Below, in pieces: positions 43,615 through 52,911 of a DNA stretch of 64,000 nt. The first letter of the stretch is position 1; each line of letters begins with the position of its first letter. Source of the stretch: Nocardioides coralli (GTDB lineage Bacteria > Actinomycetota > Actinomycetes > Propionibacteriales > Nocardioidaceae). Under the pieces are notes generated by a model. That model was not told the DNA's origin. It worked only from the letters and a program-made list of their open reading frames with translations, and ran no database searches. The stretch is from contig NZ_CP082273.1 in the NCBI RefSeq assembly GCF_019880385.1, forward strand, positions 2,976,001 through 3,040,000. The letters run 5' to 3'. A program made the translations under genes and the position numbers.

Positions 43615-44247
43615 TCAGTCGTCGTCGCCCTCGTCCTCGTCGTCGTCATCGCAGTCGTCGTCCGCGTCGTCGTCCTCGTCCTCGTTGTCGACGCCGTCCT
43701 CGTCCTCGTCCTCGTCGCCGTCCTCGATGCCGTCGTCGTCGGAGTCCGCGTCGCCGACCTCGAGACCGAGCTCGTTCTCGTCCTCGTCCGCGACACCGTC
43801 GCTGTCCGTGTCGTCGTCGTCGGCGCGGCACTGCTCGGTCGCGTCGTCCTCGTCCTCGTTGGCGACGTCGTCGCCGTCGGCGTCCTCGTCGCCGTCCTCG
43901 ATCCCGTCGTCGTCGGTGTCGGACTCGAGCACGTCGGTCGAGCGGTAGCCGTCGTGGACCTCGTCGCCGTCGTCGTGGCCGTCGTCGTCGGTGTCCTCGT
44001 CGGTGGGATCGGTGTGCAGGCGGTACTCGGCGATGTTGCGCAGCCCGTCCTTGTCACGGTCGCGGGCGGCGTCGGCCCGGTTGGGGTTCAGGCCGTGCCT
44101 GAGCTCCCACCGGTTCGGCATGCCGTCCCCGTCGCGGTCGCCACCGGCAGCCATCGCCGGCAGCGAGGCCAGGGGCACCACGAGCGTGGCGAAGCAGGCC
44201 GTGAGCCCGATGGCGATCCGACGAGGCCGGGGGGTGGTGTCGTTCAT
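43615..44247 (-). CDS. secreted Asp-rich protein with thrombospondin type 3-like calcium-binding repeats
   Basis: The 210-residue protein has a signal peptide (IAIGLTACFATLVVPLASLPAMAAGG) and then many D-x-D-x-D-G-type units: GDRDGDGMPNRWELRHGLNPNRADAARDRDKDGLRNIAEYRLHTDPTDEDTDDDG is a classic calcium-binding TSP3 start. The repeats grade into a nearly pure Asp/Glu tail ending in DDDEDEGDDD. The predicted charge is extreme and Ca-dependent folding is expected. The ATG at 44247 follows AGAGGAA. Its place just upstream of a sigma/anti-sigma pair may be functional. Confidence 0.75.
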   Translation of the reverse strand: MNDTTPRPRRIAIGLTACFATLVVPLASLPAMAAGGDRDGDGMPNRWELRHGLNPNRADAARDRDKDGLRNIAEYRLHTDPTDEDTDDDGHDDGDEVHDGYRSTDVLESDTDDDGIEDGDEDADGDDVANEDEDDATEQCRADDDDTDSDGVADEDENELGLEVGDADSDDDGIEDGDEDEDEDGVDNEDEDDDADDDCDDDDEDEGDDD

Positions 44248-44371
44248 GGGGGGGTTCCTCTCCGTGTGGTGGCGATCCGGGGGGTCGCTCACCCCCGTCA
44301 TCGCACCGATGGGCGCGAGGGGTACGCCGGGCCGCGGCTGGTCTAGTCCGCGTCGACGGGCGCCGAGGACC

Positions 44372-46009
44372 TCAGGGGGTCAGCTCGAGGACCATCCCGC
44401 CGCCGGCCTCGTCGGCGGGCTCGCCCTCCGCCTCGGCCTGGTCGGGGTCCTCGGTGGGGTCGAGCTCGTCCGGCTCGTCCGTGGGCCCGGTGTCGTCCGT
44501 CTCGTCGGTCGGGTAGGTCAGCGGCTGCCACGGCTCCACGAGGAAGGTGCCGTTGGTCTGGAGGGTGACCGGCTGCAACCCGATCGGGCGGCCCTCGGCG
44601 TCGTAGGTGATCAGCGTGACCATGGCGTCGCGGCGCGGCTTGCTGCCGATCGCGATGGCGTACGCCGCCCCGCCGGTGGTGCCGGTGGTGAAGGCGTACC
44701 CGGTCTCACCGTCGGGTCCGGTCACGGCCTCCGGCCCGATCTTGACGTGCACGTGACCGCCGATCACCAGGTCGGCGCACCCCTGTTCGAGGGCGCTCCT
44801 CGCCTGGTTGGTGTCGTGCACGAGGACGGTGTTGACCCGCTCGTCGGCGGCGCAGATCTCCTCGCTGAAGCGCTCGGCGACCTCGGAGAAGCTGAGGCCC
44901 GTCTCGTCGCGCCAGTCACCGAGACCGCTGGAGCGCGGGTCGTCGAGACCGATGAGGGTCCCGCCACCGGGGCCCTCGACGACGGTGCCGTCGAGCATCG
45001 TCCAGCCGCGGTCCCCCAGGTAGTCGCGCACGAAGTCGCCGTGGTCGTGGTTGCCCGCCACGGCGAACCGCTGCAGACCCTCGAAGGCCGCCGACACCGA
45101 GTCGAGGCTGAAGGCCTCCCAGCGCTGACCAGTGGAGGTGTCGTCGCCCGCGTTGAGCACGACGGTCGCCCCCGCGCGGTCGGCGATCGCCCTCGCGACC
45201 GGGTCCATGCCGATGTTGTCGTGGCGGTCGGAGACGAGGACGGCGACCGTCTCCCCCTCCTCCGGCTCCCGCAGCTCCAGGTCGGCCGCCTCCTCGGCGG
45301 CGCGGTCGTAGAAGCGGTTGGCCTTGCGGTAGGTGGAGACGGCGCTGGCCACGAGCCGCCGCGAGTCGATCGCGCCGGCGCTGCTGCGCACCTCCACGGG
45401 GGGCAGGTCGGCGGGCAGCGGCACGTCGGGTCCGAGGAACTCCGCCAGGGTGAGCCACTCCTGCTCGGCCCGGACCGAGGGCTCGGCCTGCCGCCACGGC
45501 GCCCAGACCAGCAAGCCGGCGGCGACCACCCCGAGCACCAGCCCGATCTCGAGCAGCCGCCGGCGGCGTACGACGTCCCAGAGCTCCTGGCGGCGCCGGT
45601 GGCCGACCAGCAGCCAGATCCCGACGGGGACCAGCCCCGCGACGGCACCCCTGCCGGCGGCGTCGAGGGCCATGTCGGTGACCGCGGACTCCACCTTGGC
45701 CACCGACCCGTCGGGCTGGCCGGCGATGACGGCGTACCGCTCCACCAGCTGGCCCATGGTCTCGGCCGTGGTCTTGCCGAGGGTCACGTCGACGCCGATC
45801 CGCTGGTCGGTGTCGAGCCGCAGGTCCGGCAGCACCGGCCCGGTGCGCACGAGCACCTCGCCGCCGACTGTCGGGCGCACCACGGTGTCGTGGCTGGCGA
45901 CGACGACCTCGCGCTCGGAGTTGAGGAAGACGGTGACGGCGGTCGCCACGGCGACCACGAGCCACACGGCCGCGAGCCCCAGCCCCCGGAGGAGCCGCTT
46001 GCGCGCCAT
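44372..46009 (-). CDS. membrane-anchored calcineurin-like metallophosphoesterase
   Basis: The 545-residue protein has an N-terminal helix (GLGLAAVWLVVAVATAVTVFL), a second pair of helices at about 120-175 around a basic loop (VGHRRRQELWDVVRRRRLLEIG), and a metallophosphoesterase domain from about 245: LVSDRHDNIG in place of the usual D-x-H, LNAGDDTSTGQRW, FAVAGNHDHGDFVRDYLG and VIGGHVHVKIG. The C terminus is an acidic Pro/Thr/Asp stretch. The catalytic part should be outside. Its ATG overlaps the rlmB stop by 1 nt (TGATG), so it is the last gene of cysS-rlmB. Confidence 0.82.
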   Translation of the reverse strand: MARKRLLRGLGLAAVWLVVAVATAVTVFLNSEREVVVASHDTVVRPTVGGEVLVRTGPVLPDLRLDTDQRIGVDVTLGKTTAETMGQLVERYAVIAGQPDGSVAKVESAVTDMALDAAGRGAVAGLVPVGIWLLVGHRRRQELWDVVRRRRLLEIGLVLGVVAAGLLVWAPWRQAEPSVRAEQEWLTLAEFLGPDVPLPADLPPVEVRSSAGAIDSRRLVASAVSTYRKANRFYDRAAEEAADLELREPEEGETVAVLVSDRHDNIGMDPVARAIADRAGATVVLNAGDDTSTGQRWEAFSLDSVSAAFEGLQRFAVAGNHDHGDFVRDYLGDRGWTMLDGTVVEGPGGGTLIGLDDPRSSGLGDWRDETGLSFSEVAERFSEEICAADERVNTVLVHDTNQARSALEQGCADLVIGGHVHVKIGPEAVTGPDGETGYAFTTGTTGGAAYAIAIGSKPRRDAMVTLITYDAEGRPIGLQPVTLQTNGTFLVEPWQPLTYPTDETDDTGPTDEPDELDPTEDPDQAEAEGEPADEAGGGMVLELTP

Positions 46010-46971
46010 CAGCGGGTGAGACCCCGCGCCTGGGCGATCGCGTAGAGGGTGACCGAGGCGGCCACGCCGGCGTTGAGCGACTCCAGCTGGTTGGCCATGG
46101 GGATCGACACCAGCTGGTCGCAGGTCTCGGCCACCAGGCGCGAGAGCCCGTCGCCCTCGGCGCCGACGACGAGGACCAGCGGGCCGGTGGCGAGCCCGTC
46201 CGGCGAGGTCAGCTCGGGGAGGGAGACGTCACCGTCGGCGGCCAGGCCGACGACCATGCAACCGGCCTCCTGGTAGGCCTTGAGCTGGCGGGTCAGGTTG
46301 ACGGCCTGGGCCACGGGGATCCGGGCGGCGGCGCCGGCGCTGGTCTTCCAGGCGGCCGCGGTCATCCCGGCGGCACGCCGCTCGGGCACCAGGACGCCGT
46401 GGGCGCCGAAGCCGGAGGCGCTGCGGACCACGGCGCCGAGGTTGCGCGGGTCGGTCACCGAGTCGAGGGCGACGACCAACGGCTCCTCGCCGGCGTCGGC
46501 AGCCCGGGCCAGCAGGTCGTCGGGGTGCGCGTACTCGTAGGCCGGGATCCGTGCCGCCAGACCCTGGTGGACGGCACCGTCGGTGAGCCGGTCGAGCTCG
46601 GTGCGGGTCACCTCCAGCAGGCTGATCCCGTGGTCGGCGGCCAGCTTGAAGGCCTCGCGCAACCGGCCGTCGCGGTCGGTCCCCTCGGCGACGTAGATCC
46701 CGGTGACGGGGATCCCGGCGCGGAGCACCTCGACCACGGCGTTGCGGCCCGCCACCCACTCGGCATCGGTGCCACTCTTGCGGCGCGGTCGGGCGGCCTG
46801 CTGACGCGCCGCCTGCTGCCGGGCCTTGTAGGCCTTGTGGTTGGGACGGTCCTTGGCCTTCGGCGTCGGCCCCTTGCCCTCGAGGCCGCGGCGCACCCGG
46901 CCGCCGGAGCCCGCCGTCGGCTTCTTCGAGCTCTTGCGCACCGAGCCCTTCCGTTGGCTGTTGCCGGCCAT
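46009..46971 (-). CDS. rlmB: 23S rRNA (guanosine-2'-O-)-methyltransferase RlmB (TrmH/SpoU family)
   Basis: The 320-residue protein has a basic N-terminal tail ([10 protein letters not shown]... [17 protein letters not shown]), an L7Ae-like substrate domain beginning at [23 protein letters not shown], and the knotted SPOUT domain with motif 1 [32 protein letters not shown], motif 2 [16 protein letters not shown] and motif 3 [25 protein letters not shown]. It methylates the ribose of a 23S rRNA guanosine. The order cysS-rlmB with TGATG overlap is conserved in actinobacteria. Confidence 0.93.
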   Translation of the reverse strand: MAGNSQRKGSVRKSSKKPTAGSGGRVRRGLEGKGPTPKAKDRPNHKAYKARQQAARQQAARPRRKSGTDAEWVAGRNAVVEVLRAGIPVTGIYVAEGTDRDGRLREAFKLAADHGISLLEVTRTELDRLTDGAVHQGLAARIPAYEYAHPDDLLARAADAGEEPLVVALDSVTDPRNLGAVVRSASGFGAHGVLVPERRAAGMTAAAWKTSAGAAARIPVAQAVNLTRQLKAYQEAGCMVVGLAADGDVSLPELTSPDGLATGPLVLVVGAEGDGLSRLVAETCDQLVSIPMANQLESLNAGVAASVTLYAIAQARGLTR

Positions 46972-48365
46972 CACACGCTCCACTTCGGGCCGTCGGGGGT
47001 GTCCTCGATCTCGACACCGGCGCCCTTGAGCCGGTCACGGATCGCGTCGGCGCGCGCCCAGTCCTTCTCCGACCGGGCCTGCGCCCGCTCCTCCAGCATG
47101 CCGCGCACCAGGGCATCGACCACGCCGGTCAACTGCTCGTCGCCGTGGGTCTCCTCGAAGTCCTGGGGGTTCAGGCCCAGCACGTCGAGCATGCCCAGCA
47201 CCGCGCCGTACGCCGCGGTTAGCTCCTCGGAGGGCCCGTCGGCGAGCAGCCGGTTGCCCTCCCGCACCGTGTCGTGGATGACGGCGACCGCCGCGGGGGT
47301 GCCGAGGTCGTCGTCCATCGCGGCGCGGAACGCCGTCGGGACGCCCGCGACCCAGCCGCCGGTCACGTGCTGTCCGGCCCGCTCGAGGAAGGACTCGATC
47401 CGCCGGAACGACGTCGCCGCCTCCTCCAGCGCCTCGAAGGAGAACTCGACGGTCGAGCGGTAGTGGGTGCTGACCATGTAGAACCGCAGCTCGATGCCGC
47501 GGACCCGCTCGAGCACCGAGGGGATCAGCAGCGAGTTGCCGAGCGACTTGCTCATCTTCTCGCCGGCGGTGGTGATCCAGGCGTTGTGGAGCCAGTACGA
47601 CGCGAACGCGTCGCCGGCCGCGCGCGACTGGGCCTGCTCGTTCTCGTGGTGGGGGAATCGCAGGTCGACCCCGCCGCCGTGGATGTCGAAGGCGGCGCCG
47701 AGGTACTTCCGCGCCATCGCCGAGCACTCGATGTGCCACCCCGGCCGACCACGACCCCAGGGCGAGGGCCAGGCCGCGGTCTCGGGCTCGCTCTCCTTGT
47801 GGCCCTTCCAGAGCGCGAAGTCGCGCGGGTCCCGCTTCCCGCGGGGGTCCGCGTCACCGGCGGGCTCCATGTCGTCGAGCCGCTGCCGCGTCAGCTCGCC
47901 GTAGGCCGGCCACGAGCGCACGTCGAAGTAGACGTCGCCGGAGCCGTCCTCGGCGGCGTAGGCATGGCCCTTCGCCACCAGCCGGTCGATGAGCTCGAGG
48001 ATCTCGGGCACGTGACCGGTCGCCGCGGGCTCGTAGCTGGGTGGCTGCACGTTGATGGCGGCCAGGGCCCGGTCGAGCTCGCGGTGCATCGCCTGCGCGA
48101 GCGCGTACCAGTGGATGCCCCGGTCGGCGGCCTTGGTGAGGATCTTGTCGTCGATGTCGGTGACGTTGCGGATGAAGTCGACCGCGTAGCCCTCGTGGGT
48201 GAGCCACCGGCGCAGCACGTCGAAGTTGACCGCCGAGCGCACGTGACCCACGTGGGGCTCGGACTGCACCGTCAGGCCACACACGTAGATCCCCGCCCGT
48301 CCCTCGCGCAGCGGGACGAAGTCGCGGACCTCGCGGGTCGCGGTGTCGTAGAGCCTGAGCGTCAC
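46971..48365 (-). CDS. cysS: cysteinyl-tRNA synthetase
   Basis: The 464-residue class I synthetase has the zinc Cys in [21 protein letters not shown] (with the HVGH version of HIGH), further zinc ligands in [14 protein letters not shown] and [11 protein letters not shown], and the KMSKSLGN loop ([15 protein letters not shown]). The GTG at 48365 lies 7 nt after TAGAAT, so its transcript should be leaderless. It is co-transcribed with rlmB (TGATG overlap). A different enzyme, MshC, is homologous, but the full length and C-terminal anticodon domain ([35 protein letters not shown]) support CysS. Confidence 0.96.
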   Translation of the reverse strand: MTLRLYDTATREVRDFVPLREGRAGIYVCGLTVQSEPHVGHVRSAVNFDVLRRWLTHEGYAVDFIRNVTDIDDKILTKAADRGIHWYALAQAMHRELDRALAAINVQPPSYEPAATGHVPEILELIDRLVAKGHAYAAEDGSGDVYFDVRSWPAYGELTRQRLDDMEPAGDADPRGKRDPRDFALWKGHKESEPETAAWPSPWGRGRPGWHIECSAMARKYLGAAFDIHGGGVDLRFPHHENEQAQSRAAGDAFASYWLHNAWITTAGEKMSKSLGNSLLIPSVLERVRGIELRFYMVSTHYRSTVEFSFEALEEAATSFRRIESFLERAGQHVTGGWVAGVPTAFRAAMDDDLGTPAAVAVIHDTVREGNRLLADGPSEELTAAYGAVLGMLDVLGLNPQDFEETHGDEQLTGVVDALVRGMLEERAQARSEKDWARADAIRDRLKGAGVEIEDTPDGPKWSV

Positions 48366-48372
48366 CCGGCAG

Positions 48373-48378
48373 ATTCTA
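48373..48378 (-). promoter_or_regulatory. -10 hexamer TAGAAT of cysS
   Basis: It ends 7 nt before the GTG at 48365 and is the closest to consensus of the set. Confidence 0.62.
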
Positions 48379-48458
48379 GGGGCGGGCCGCGGACCGGCCC
48401 GCATCGCCGACCGACACCGACTCGTGTGACTTGTGGGACAGGAGTGACGTTTCCGCCG

Positions 48459-48464
48459 TACCCT
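48459..48464 (+). promoter_or_regulatory. -10 hexamer TACCCT of the C39-like peptidase gene
   Basis: It ends 6 nt before the GTG at 48471. The region 48366-48458 is shared with the divergent cysS promoter. Confidence 0.5.
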
Positions 48465-48470
48465 CGAGGG

Positions 48471-49697
48471 GTGTCCCCCCGCCTGCTGCCCGCGCTCGTC
48501 CTGGCGCTCGTCGCACCGCTCGCCGCCGCGCCCCCCGCGACCGCCGCCCCCACACCGCGCCGCGTCGACTACACCGAGTGGCGCGGCCAGGACCTGGGCG
48601 ACGGCCGCCGCTTCGGCACCGAGGTGCGCCGGGGCAAGGTCCGGATCGTCGCGCCGGTCGGCACTCGCCGCGTGGGCAGCACGACCTACGACGTCGGACG
48701 CTGGCTCTCACCGTGGCACGAGCCCGGCTTCGACCTGACCCAGCTGATCGCGTCGTGGACCGCGACCACGCCCGGCAACTCCTTCATCGAGGTGCAGGTT
48801 CGCGGGCGCACCGCGTCGGGCCGGCGGTCGAGCTGGGACACCCTGGCCCGCTGGGCCGCGACCGACAACCACGTGCGGCGGACCACGATCAGCGGCCAGG
48901 CCGACGACCTGGCCCGGGTCAACGTCGACACCTGGGTCGCGGGTGGCGGCCTCGCGCGCTGGCAGCTGCGCGTCAACCTGCTGCAGGCCGGCAAGCGCTC
49001 GCCGCAGCTGCACGCGATCGGTGCGATGGCCTCGCGGCTCCCCGACGTCGACGACGTCGCGACCTCCAAGCCCCGCTTCCGCCGGGGCACGGTGCTCGAC
49101 GTGCCCCGCTTCTCGCAGATGGTGCACTCCGGTCACTACCCAGCCTGGGGCGGAGGCGGCCAGGCGTGGTGCTCCCCGACCTCCACGTCGATGGTGCTGG
49201 GCTACTACGACGCCCTGCCCAAGCCGCGCGACTACCGGTGGGTGGCCGACGGGCACGGGGAGGCGTGGGTCGACCACGCGGCCCGGATGACCTACGACCA
49301 CGGCTACCGCGGCACCGGCAACTGGCCCTTCAACACGGCGTACGCCGCCCGGCAGACCGGTGGCGAGGCGTTCGTGACGCGGCTGACCAGCCTGCGGCAG
49401 GCGGAGCGCTTCATCCGCAAGGGGATCCCGCTGATTGCGTCGGTCTCCTTCCGGTCCGGCGAGCTCTCGGGCGCGCCGATCAGCTCGACCAACGGCCACC
49501 TGCTGGTCATCGCCGGCTTCACCGACGGCGGTGACGTCGTGGTCAACGACCCCGCGGCCCGGAGCAACGGCTCGGTGCGGCGGACCTACGACCGTGGTCA
49601 GTTCGAGGACGCGTGGCTGCCGACGTCCGGCGGCCTGGTCTACGTGATCACCGACGGCGACCGGGCGCTGCCCGGTGGCCGGCAGACGAACTGGTGA
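48471..49697 (+). CDS. secreted C39-family (C39_2) cysteine peptidase-like protein
   Basis: The 408-residue protein has a signal peptide ([23 protein letters not shown]), an N-terminal beta-sandwich region (about 30-210, [26 protein letters not shown]) and a papain-like C39_2 domain from about 215: [37 protein letters not shown] has the catalytic Cys, [26 protein letters not shown] has the His and Asp. Such proteins occur widely in actinobacterial secretomes. The target is unknown. The stop is 3 nt from the convergent oxidoreductase gene. Confidence 0.82.
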   Translation: MSPRLLPALVLALVAPLAAAPPATAAPTPRRVDYTEWRGQDLGDGRRFGTEVRRGKVRIVAPVGTRRVGSTTYDVGRWLSPWHEPGFDLTQLIASWTATTPGNSFIEVQVRGRTASGRRSSWDTLARWAATDNHVRRTTISGQADDLARVNVDTWVAGGGLARWQLRVNLLQAGKRSPQLHAIGAMASRLPDVDDVATSKPRFRRGTVLDVPRFSQMVHSGHYPAWGGGGQAWCSPTSTSMVLGYYDALPKPRDYRWVADGHGEAWVDHAARMTYDHGYRGTGNWPFNTAYAARQTGGEAFVTRLTSLRQAERFIRKGIPLIASVSFRSGELSGAPISSTNGHLLVIAGFTDGGDVVVNDPAARSNGSVRRTYDRGQFEDAWLPTSGGLVYVITDGDRALPGGRQTNW

Positions 49698-49700
49698 GGC

Positions 49701-51212
49701 TCAGCCGGCGGAGAACCTGACGGTGTGCCACCCGGTGGCGCCGTCGGGCACCACCTCACGCTCCACCCCGGTCTGCACCTCGCCCGCCTTGCTGACGGCC
49801 CGGACCCGCAGCTCGTGGTCGCCGCGGTCGACCGTGACCCTGCCTCCCCACTGCACCCAGGTGTCGTCGCTGGGCGACCCGGCGACCTCGACCGGCTGCC
49901 AGGGCCCGCCGTCGAGGGACACCTCGACCCCCTCGATGCCGGTCTGCTGGTGCCAGGCGACCCCGCCCACGGGGAGCTCGCCCGCCTCGACGTCGACCCC
50001 GTCGCGGGGCACGTCGATCCGTGACGCCAGCCGGACCGGCGCCTGCTCGGCCCAGCCCTTCCCGGTCCAGTACGCCGAGATCCGGTCGAACCGCGTGACC
50101 TCGAGGTCCACCACCCACTTGCACGCGGAGACGAAACCGTAGAGGCCGGGCACGATGGTGCGCACCGGGAAGCCGTGCTCGACCCGGAGCGGCCGCCCGT
50201 TCATGGCCACCGCCAGCATCGCGTCCCGCTCGTCGGTCAGCGCGGCCAGGGGCGTCCCGCACGTCCACCCGTCCTCGGACGTCTGCAGCACGGCGTCCGC
50301 CTCCGCGAGCGGTCCTGCCTCGGCGAGCAGGTCGGCGAGCCGCACCCCGCTCCACCAGGCGTTGCCGATGAGGTCGCCGCCGACCGGGTTGGAGACGCAG
50401 TTGAGGGTGATCCAGGCCTCGCTGCGCTCACGGGCGATCAGGTCGGCGTAGCTGATGGTCACCTCGCGCTCGACCAGCCCGTGGATGCGGAGCCACCACT
50501 CGTCGGGCGCGATCGTGGGCAGCGCGATGGCGGTGTGGATGAGGTAGAAGTCCTCGGCAGGGGTGGCCCACGGGGTGACGCCGGGGACCCCGACCCGCGT
50601 GGACTCGGGCACCCGCGGCTCGGTCACGCCGGTGATCCGCAGCAACCGCCGGGCCTCCTCGACGCCGCGGCGGCCACTGCCCCAGACCCGGCCCAGCACC
50701 GCCACGCCCACCGCCACCACGGCGACCGCGCCGGCCCCCAGGAGGAAGCCGCGGCGCGAGGACTCGCTACCGGTCCGCGCCGGTCGGTGGAGCCGCTCGG
50801 CCAGCAGGCTCAGCACGACGACCCATGTGACGAGGCCGACCGCGAGCGGGAGGTAGGCCGCGGTGGCGGGGGCCTCGGTGACCGCCGTGGCCACCACCCC
50901 GATCGCCGCCAGACAGGCGAAGACGGCCACGGGCGCCCACCACCGGCGGGCCGCCAGCCGGCCCGCCCAGGCGAAGGCCAGGGCCAGGAACACGAAGATG
51001 CCGGCGACCAGGACCGTCTTGTCCTGGAACCCCAGGACGGCGATCGACTCCTCGATGACGCGGCCCGGCGTGATCTCGATGATCAGCTCCGCCACGGCGA
51101 CCACCGGGGAGGAGCGGACCGCCATCACGTTGGCGGTCGCGTAGCTGGTCGCGAGGCCGGCGGCACCCGCCGCCAGGCCTGCGACCGACCACGACCCGCG
51201 CATGGTGCCCAT
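49701..51212 (-). CDS. membrane-anchored molybdopterin-dependent oxidoreductase (sulfite-oxidase/YedY-like)
   Basis: The 503-residue protein starts with about five transmembrane helices (residues 8-140, e.g. [19 protein letters not shown]). [24 protein letters not shown] at about 151-175 looks like a Tat signal inside the chain. The sulfite-oxidase-fold molybdenum domain (about 215-385) has the cofactor Cys in [27 protein letters not shown] and [21 protein letters not shown] dimerisation (Mo-co_dimer) Ig-like domain ends it. The outer-face substrate is unknown; sulfite or oxidised-protein thiols are options. The ATG at 51212 is 7 nt past CAGAAT. Confidence 0.85.
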   Translation of the reverse strand: MGTMRGSWSVAGLAAGAAGLATSYATANVMAVRSSPVVAVAELIIEITPGRVIEESIAVLGFQDKTVLVAGIFVFLALAFAWAGRLAARRWWAPVAVFACLAAIGVVATAVTEAPATAAYLPLAVGLVTWVVVLSLLAERLHRPARTGSESSRRGFLLGAGAVAVVAVGVAVLGRVWGSGRRGVEEARRLLRITGVTEPRVPESTRVGVPGVTPWATPAEDFYLIHTAIALPTIAPDEWWLRIHGLVEREVTISYADLIARERSEAWITLNCVSNPVGGDLIGNAWWSGVRLADLLAEAGPLAEADAVLQTSEDGWTCGTPLAALTDERDAMLAVAMNGRPLRVEHGFPVRTIVPGLYGFVSACKWVVDLEVTRFDRISAYWTGKGWAEQAPVRLASRIDVPRDGVDVEAGELPVGGVAWHQQTGIEGVEVSLDGGPWQPVEVAGSPSDDTWVQWGGRVTVDRGDHELRVRAVSKAGEVQTGVEREVVPDGATGWHTVRFSAG

Positions 51213-51219
51213 CGGATCA

Positions 51220-51238
51220 ATTCTGCCTCAGGCATGAT
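51220..51238. promoter_or_regulatory. overlapping divergent promoters of the molybdopterin oxidoreductase and ispF
   Basis: CAGAAT (minus strand, 51225-51220, 7 nt before ATG 51212) and CATGAT (plus strand, 51233-51238, 7 nt before GTG 51246) are only 7 nt apart back to back. Confidence 0.45.
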
Positions 51239-51245
51239 CAGAACC

Positions 51246-51728
51246 GTGGCTGCCACCTTCCGCGTCGGCATCGGTACCGACGTCCACCGCCTCGCCGACG
51301 GCATCCCCCTGCACCTGGCCGGCCTCGCCTGGCCCGAGGAGGCCGCCGGTCTGGAGGGCCACTCCGACGCCGACGTCGCCGCCCACGCCGCCTGCGACGC
51401 CCTCCTGTCCGCGGCCGGGCTCGGAGACCTCGGCAGCAACTTCGGCACCTCCGAGCCGCGGTGGTCCGGCGCCGCCGGGGTCGAGCTCCTCGCCGAGACA
51501 GTGCGTCGGCTCCACGACGCGGGCTGGCAGGTCGGCAACGTGGCGATCCAGGTCATCGGCAACCGGCCCCGGCTGGGGCCACGCCGGTCCGAGGCGGAGG
51601 CCACGCTCACCGCGGCGGTCGGTGCTCCCGTGACCGTGTCGGCCACGACGACCGACGGGCTCGGCCTCACCGGCCGCGGCGAGGGGGTGGCCGCGGTCGC
51701 CACCGCCCTGGTGCACCGCGAGCGGTGA
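51246..51728 (+). CDS. ispF: 2-C-methyl-D-erythritol 2,4-cyclodiphosphate synthase IspF
   Basis: The 160-residue enzyme of the MEP isoprenoid pathway has metal ligands in [12 protein letters not shown] (Asp, His) and the motif [32 protein letters not shown], plus [22 protein letters not shown] at the end. It is of normal length. IspD, which is usually directly upstream or fused, is not encoded in the window. The GTG at 51246 is preferred over ATG 51234, which overlaps the -10 hexamer. Confidence 0.95.
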   Translation: MAATFRVGIGTDVHRLADGIPLHLAGLAWPEEAAGLEGHSDADVAAHAACDALLSAAGLGDLGSNFGTSEPRWSGAAGVELLAETVRRLHDAGWQVGNVAIQVIGNRPRLGPRRSEAEATLTAAVGAPVTVSATTTDGLGLTGRGEGVAAVATALVHRER

Positions 51729-51731
51729 CGC

Positions 51732-52088
51732 TCAGGCGGTGACCACCCGGCGCGGACCCACGTGCACCGTGCCGTCGGTGACGAGGACCTCGTAGCAGGC
51801 CACCCGCACCCCCTCCTCGTCGAGGCACAGCCCGGTGCGCAGGTCGAAGGCGTGGCCGTGGACCGGCGAGGAGACGACCGGCACCGGGCCGCGGCTGCCG
51901 ACGACGCCCCGGGCGAGGGCGGAGGAGCGGCCGAACGGGTCGTGGTTGGCCAGCGCGTGCACCGTCCCGTCCTCGGTGCGGAAGATCGCGACCGCGTGCC
52001 CGTGGACCAGGGCGGCCGCACCGTGGCCGGCCCGGAGGTCGTCGTACCGGCACACCGGCCAGAAGCGTTCCGGGTCGGGCACGCTCAC
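51732..52088 (-). CDS. nirD: nitrite reductase small subunit NirD-like protein (orphan)
   Basis: The 118-residue protein matches bacterial NirD, a Rieske-fold protein that lacks the iron-sulfur ligands: DGTVHALANHDPFGRSSALARGVVGSRGPVPVVSSPVHGHAFDLRTGLCLDEEGVRVACYEV aligns with the NIDPF...LSRG...ASPL...G.C pattern of E. coli NirD. It is the electron-mediating small subunit of NADH-nitrite reductase. nirB is not adjacent: the neighbours are ispF (convergent) and carD (same strand, upstream). The GTG at 52088 has GGAGG 7 nt upstream. Confidence 0.83.
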   Translation of the reverse strand: MSVPDPERFWPVCRYDDLRAGHGAAALVHGHAVAIFRTEDGTVHALANHDPFGRSSALARGVVGSRGPVPVVSSPVHGHAFDLRTGLCLDEEGVRVACYEVLVTDGTVHVGPRRVVTA

Positions 52089-52180
52089 TCGGGCACCTCC
52101 AGGACTCGCGGTCCTGACCGAACCTACGGAGCGCAGGTTTCAGGCGGGGTCCCTCGTGTTTCGGGCAGGTGACGAAACAG

Positions 52181-52212
52181 CAGCGGCCCCCGGGTGCTCC
52201 CGGGGGCCGCTG
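52181..52212 (-). terminator. carD terminator
   Basis: A perfect 14-bp stem (52181-52194 with 52199-52212) with TGCT loop lies 16 nt after the carD stop and 93 nt before nirD. Confidence 0.85.
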
Positions 52213-52227
52213 CGACGGACGGATGGA

Positions 52228-52713
52228 TCAGCTGGCGAGGACCTCGTCGAGGATCGCCTCGGCCTTGTCCTCGTTGGTGTGCTCGGCGAGCGCCAGCTCC
52301 GAGACCAGGATCTGCCGTGCCTTGGCCAGCATCCGCTTCTCACCGGCCGAGAGGCCGCGGTCACGCTCGCGGCGCCACAGGTCGCGCACGACCTCCGACA
52401 CCTTCATGACGTCGCCGCTGTGCAGCTTCTCGAGGTTCGCCTTGTAGCGGCGGGACCAGTTCGTCGGCTCCTCGACGTGCGCGGCACGGAGGATGTCGAA
52501 CACACGGTCGAGACCTTCCTTGTCCACGACGTCGCGGACACCCACGAGATCGAGATTGCAGGCCGGAACCCGGACGACCAGGTCCTGCTGTGCGACGATC
52601 CGGAGAACGAGGTACTGGCGATCCTCCCCCTTGATCGTGCGAGTCTCGATGTCCTCGATGACTGCGGCCCCGTGATTTGGATAGACAACCGTTTCGCCGA
52701 CGGTGAAGGTCAT
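52228..52713 (-). CDS. carD: CarD-family RNA polymerase-binding transcription factor
   Basis: The 161-residue protein has the N-terminal RNAP-interaction domain ([39 protein letters not shown]) and the DNA-binding C-terminal helical domain with the wedge Trp in [37 protein letters not shown]. CarD stabilises open complexes and is essential in mycobacteria. TAGACT at 52746-52741 is a probable -10 with a leader of about 22 nt; the ribosome-binding site is AAAGGGG. In M. tuberculosis carD is followed by ispD and ispF; here nirD follows instead. Confidence 0.96.
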   Translation of the reverse strand: MTFTVGETVVYPNHGAAVIEDIETRTIKGEDRQYLVLRIVAQQDLVVRVPACNLDLVGVRDVVDKEGLDRVFDILRAAHVEEPTNWSRRYKANLEKLHSGDVMKVSEVVRDLWRRERDRGLSAGEKRMLAKARQILVSELALAEHTNEDKAEAILDEVLAS

Positions 52714-52740
52714 ATGTCAAGTACCCCTTTCCAGGTGACC

Positions 52741-52746
52741 AGTCTA
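52741..52746 (-). promoter_or_regulatory. -10 hexamer TAGACT of carD
   Basis: It lies 27-33 nt before the ATG at 52713 and leaves room for the AAAGGGG ribosome-binding site. The stretch from here to 52875 holds the imperfect inverted repeat CCTGAC...GTCAGG at 52768-52791 and nothing else I can assign. Confidence 0.5.
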
Positions 52747-52875
52747 ACACGGCCCGACCAGTGCTCCTGACGCGTTTGCGCAGGTCAGGAAGGCAATCGG
52801 GGGTTGACAGAACGCGGCACGGTGTGGTGGCACGAGCTCCGGACGACGCCGGCCGGGGTATATCCGTGCGAGTTC

Positions 52876-52891
52876 CGTGACCCATGTCACG
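52876..52891 (+). promoter_or_regulatory. candidate operator (perfect 6-4-6 palindrome) upstream of the UbiA-like gene
   Basis: CGTGAC (52876-52881), CCAT and GTCACG (52886-52891) resemble CRP/FNR-type sites. The palindrome ends 8 nt before the GATACT -10 hexamer (52900-52905), which in turn lies 6 nt before the ATG. Confidence 0.45.
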
Positions 52892-52911
52892 CCGTGGTCG
52901 ATACTGCCCCC

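Noticed and set aside
43511..43948. Ser-rich plus-strand open frame
   Set aside because: It is the antisense of the Asp-rich repeats (GTC and CTC triplets); it has no start context of its own.
43620..43980. Possible tandem DNA repeat or CRISPR-like array
   Set aside because: The repetition is of Asp/Glu codons in a secreted calcium-binding protein; there are no constant repeats with unique spacers.
51732..52088. Rieske iron-sulfur protein
   Set aside because: The C-x-H and C-x2-H ligands are missing; the sequence follows the cluster-free NirD pattern.
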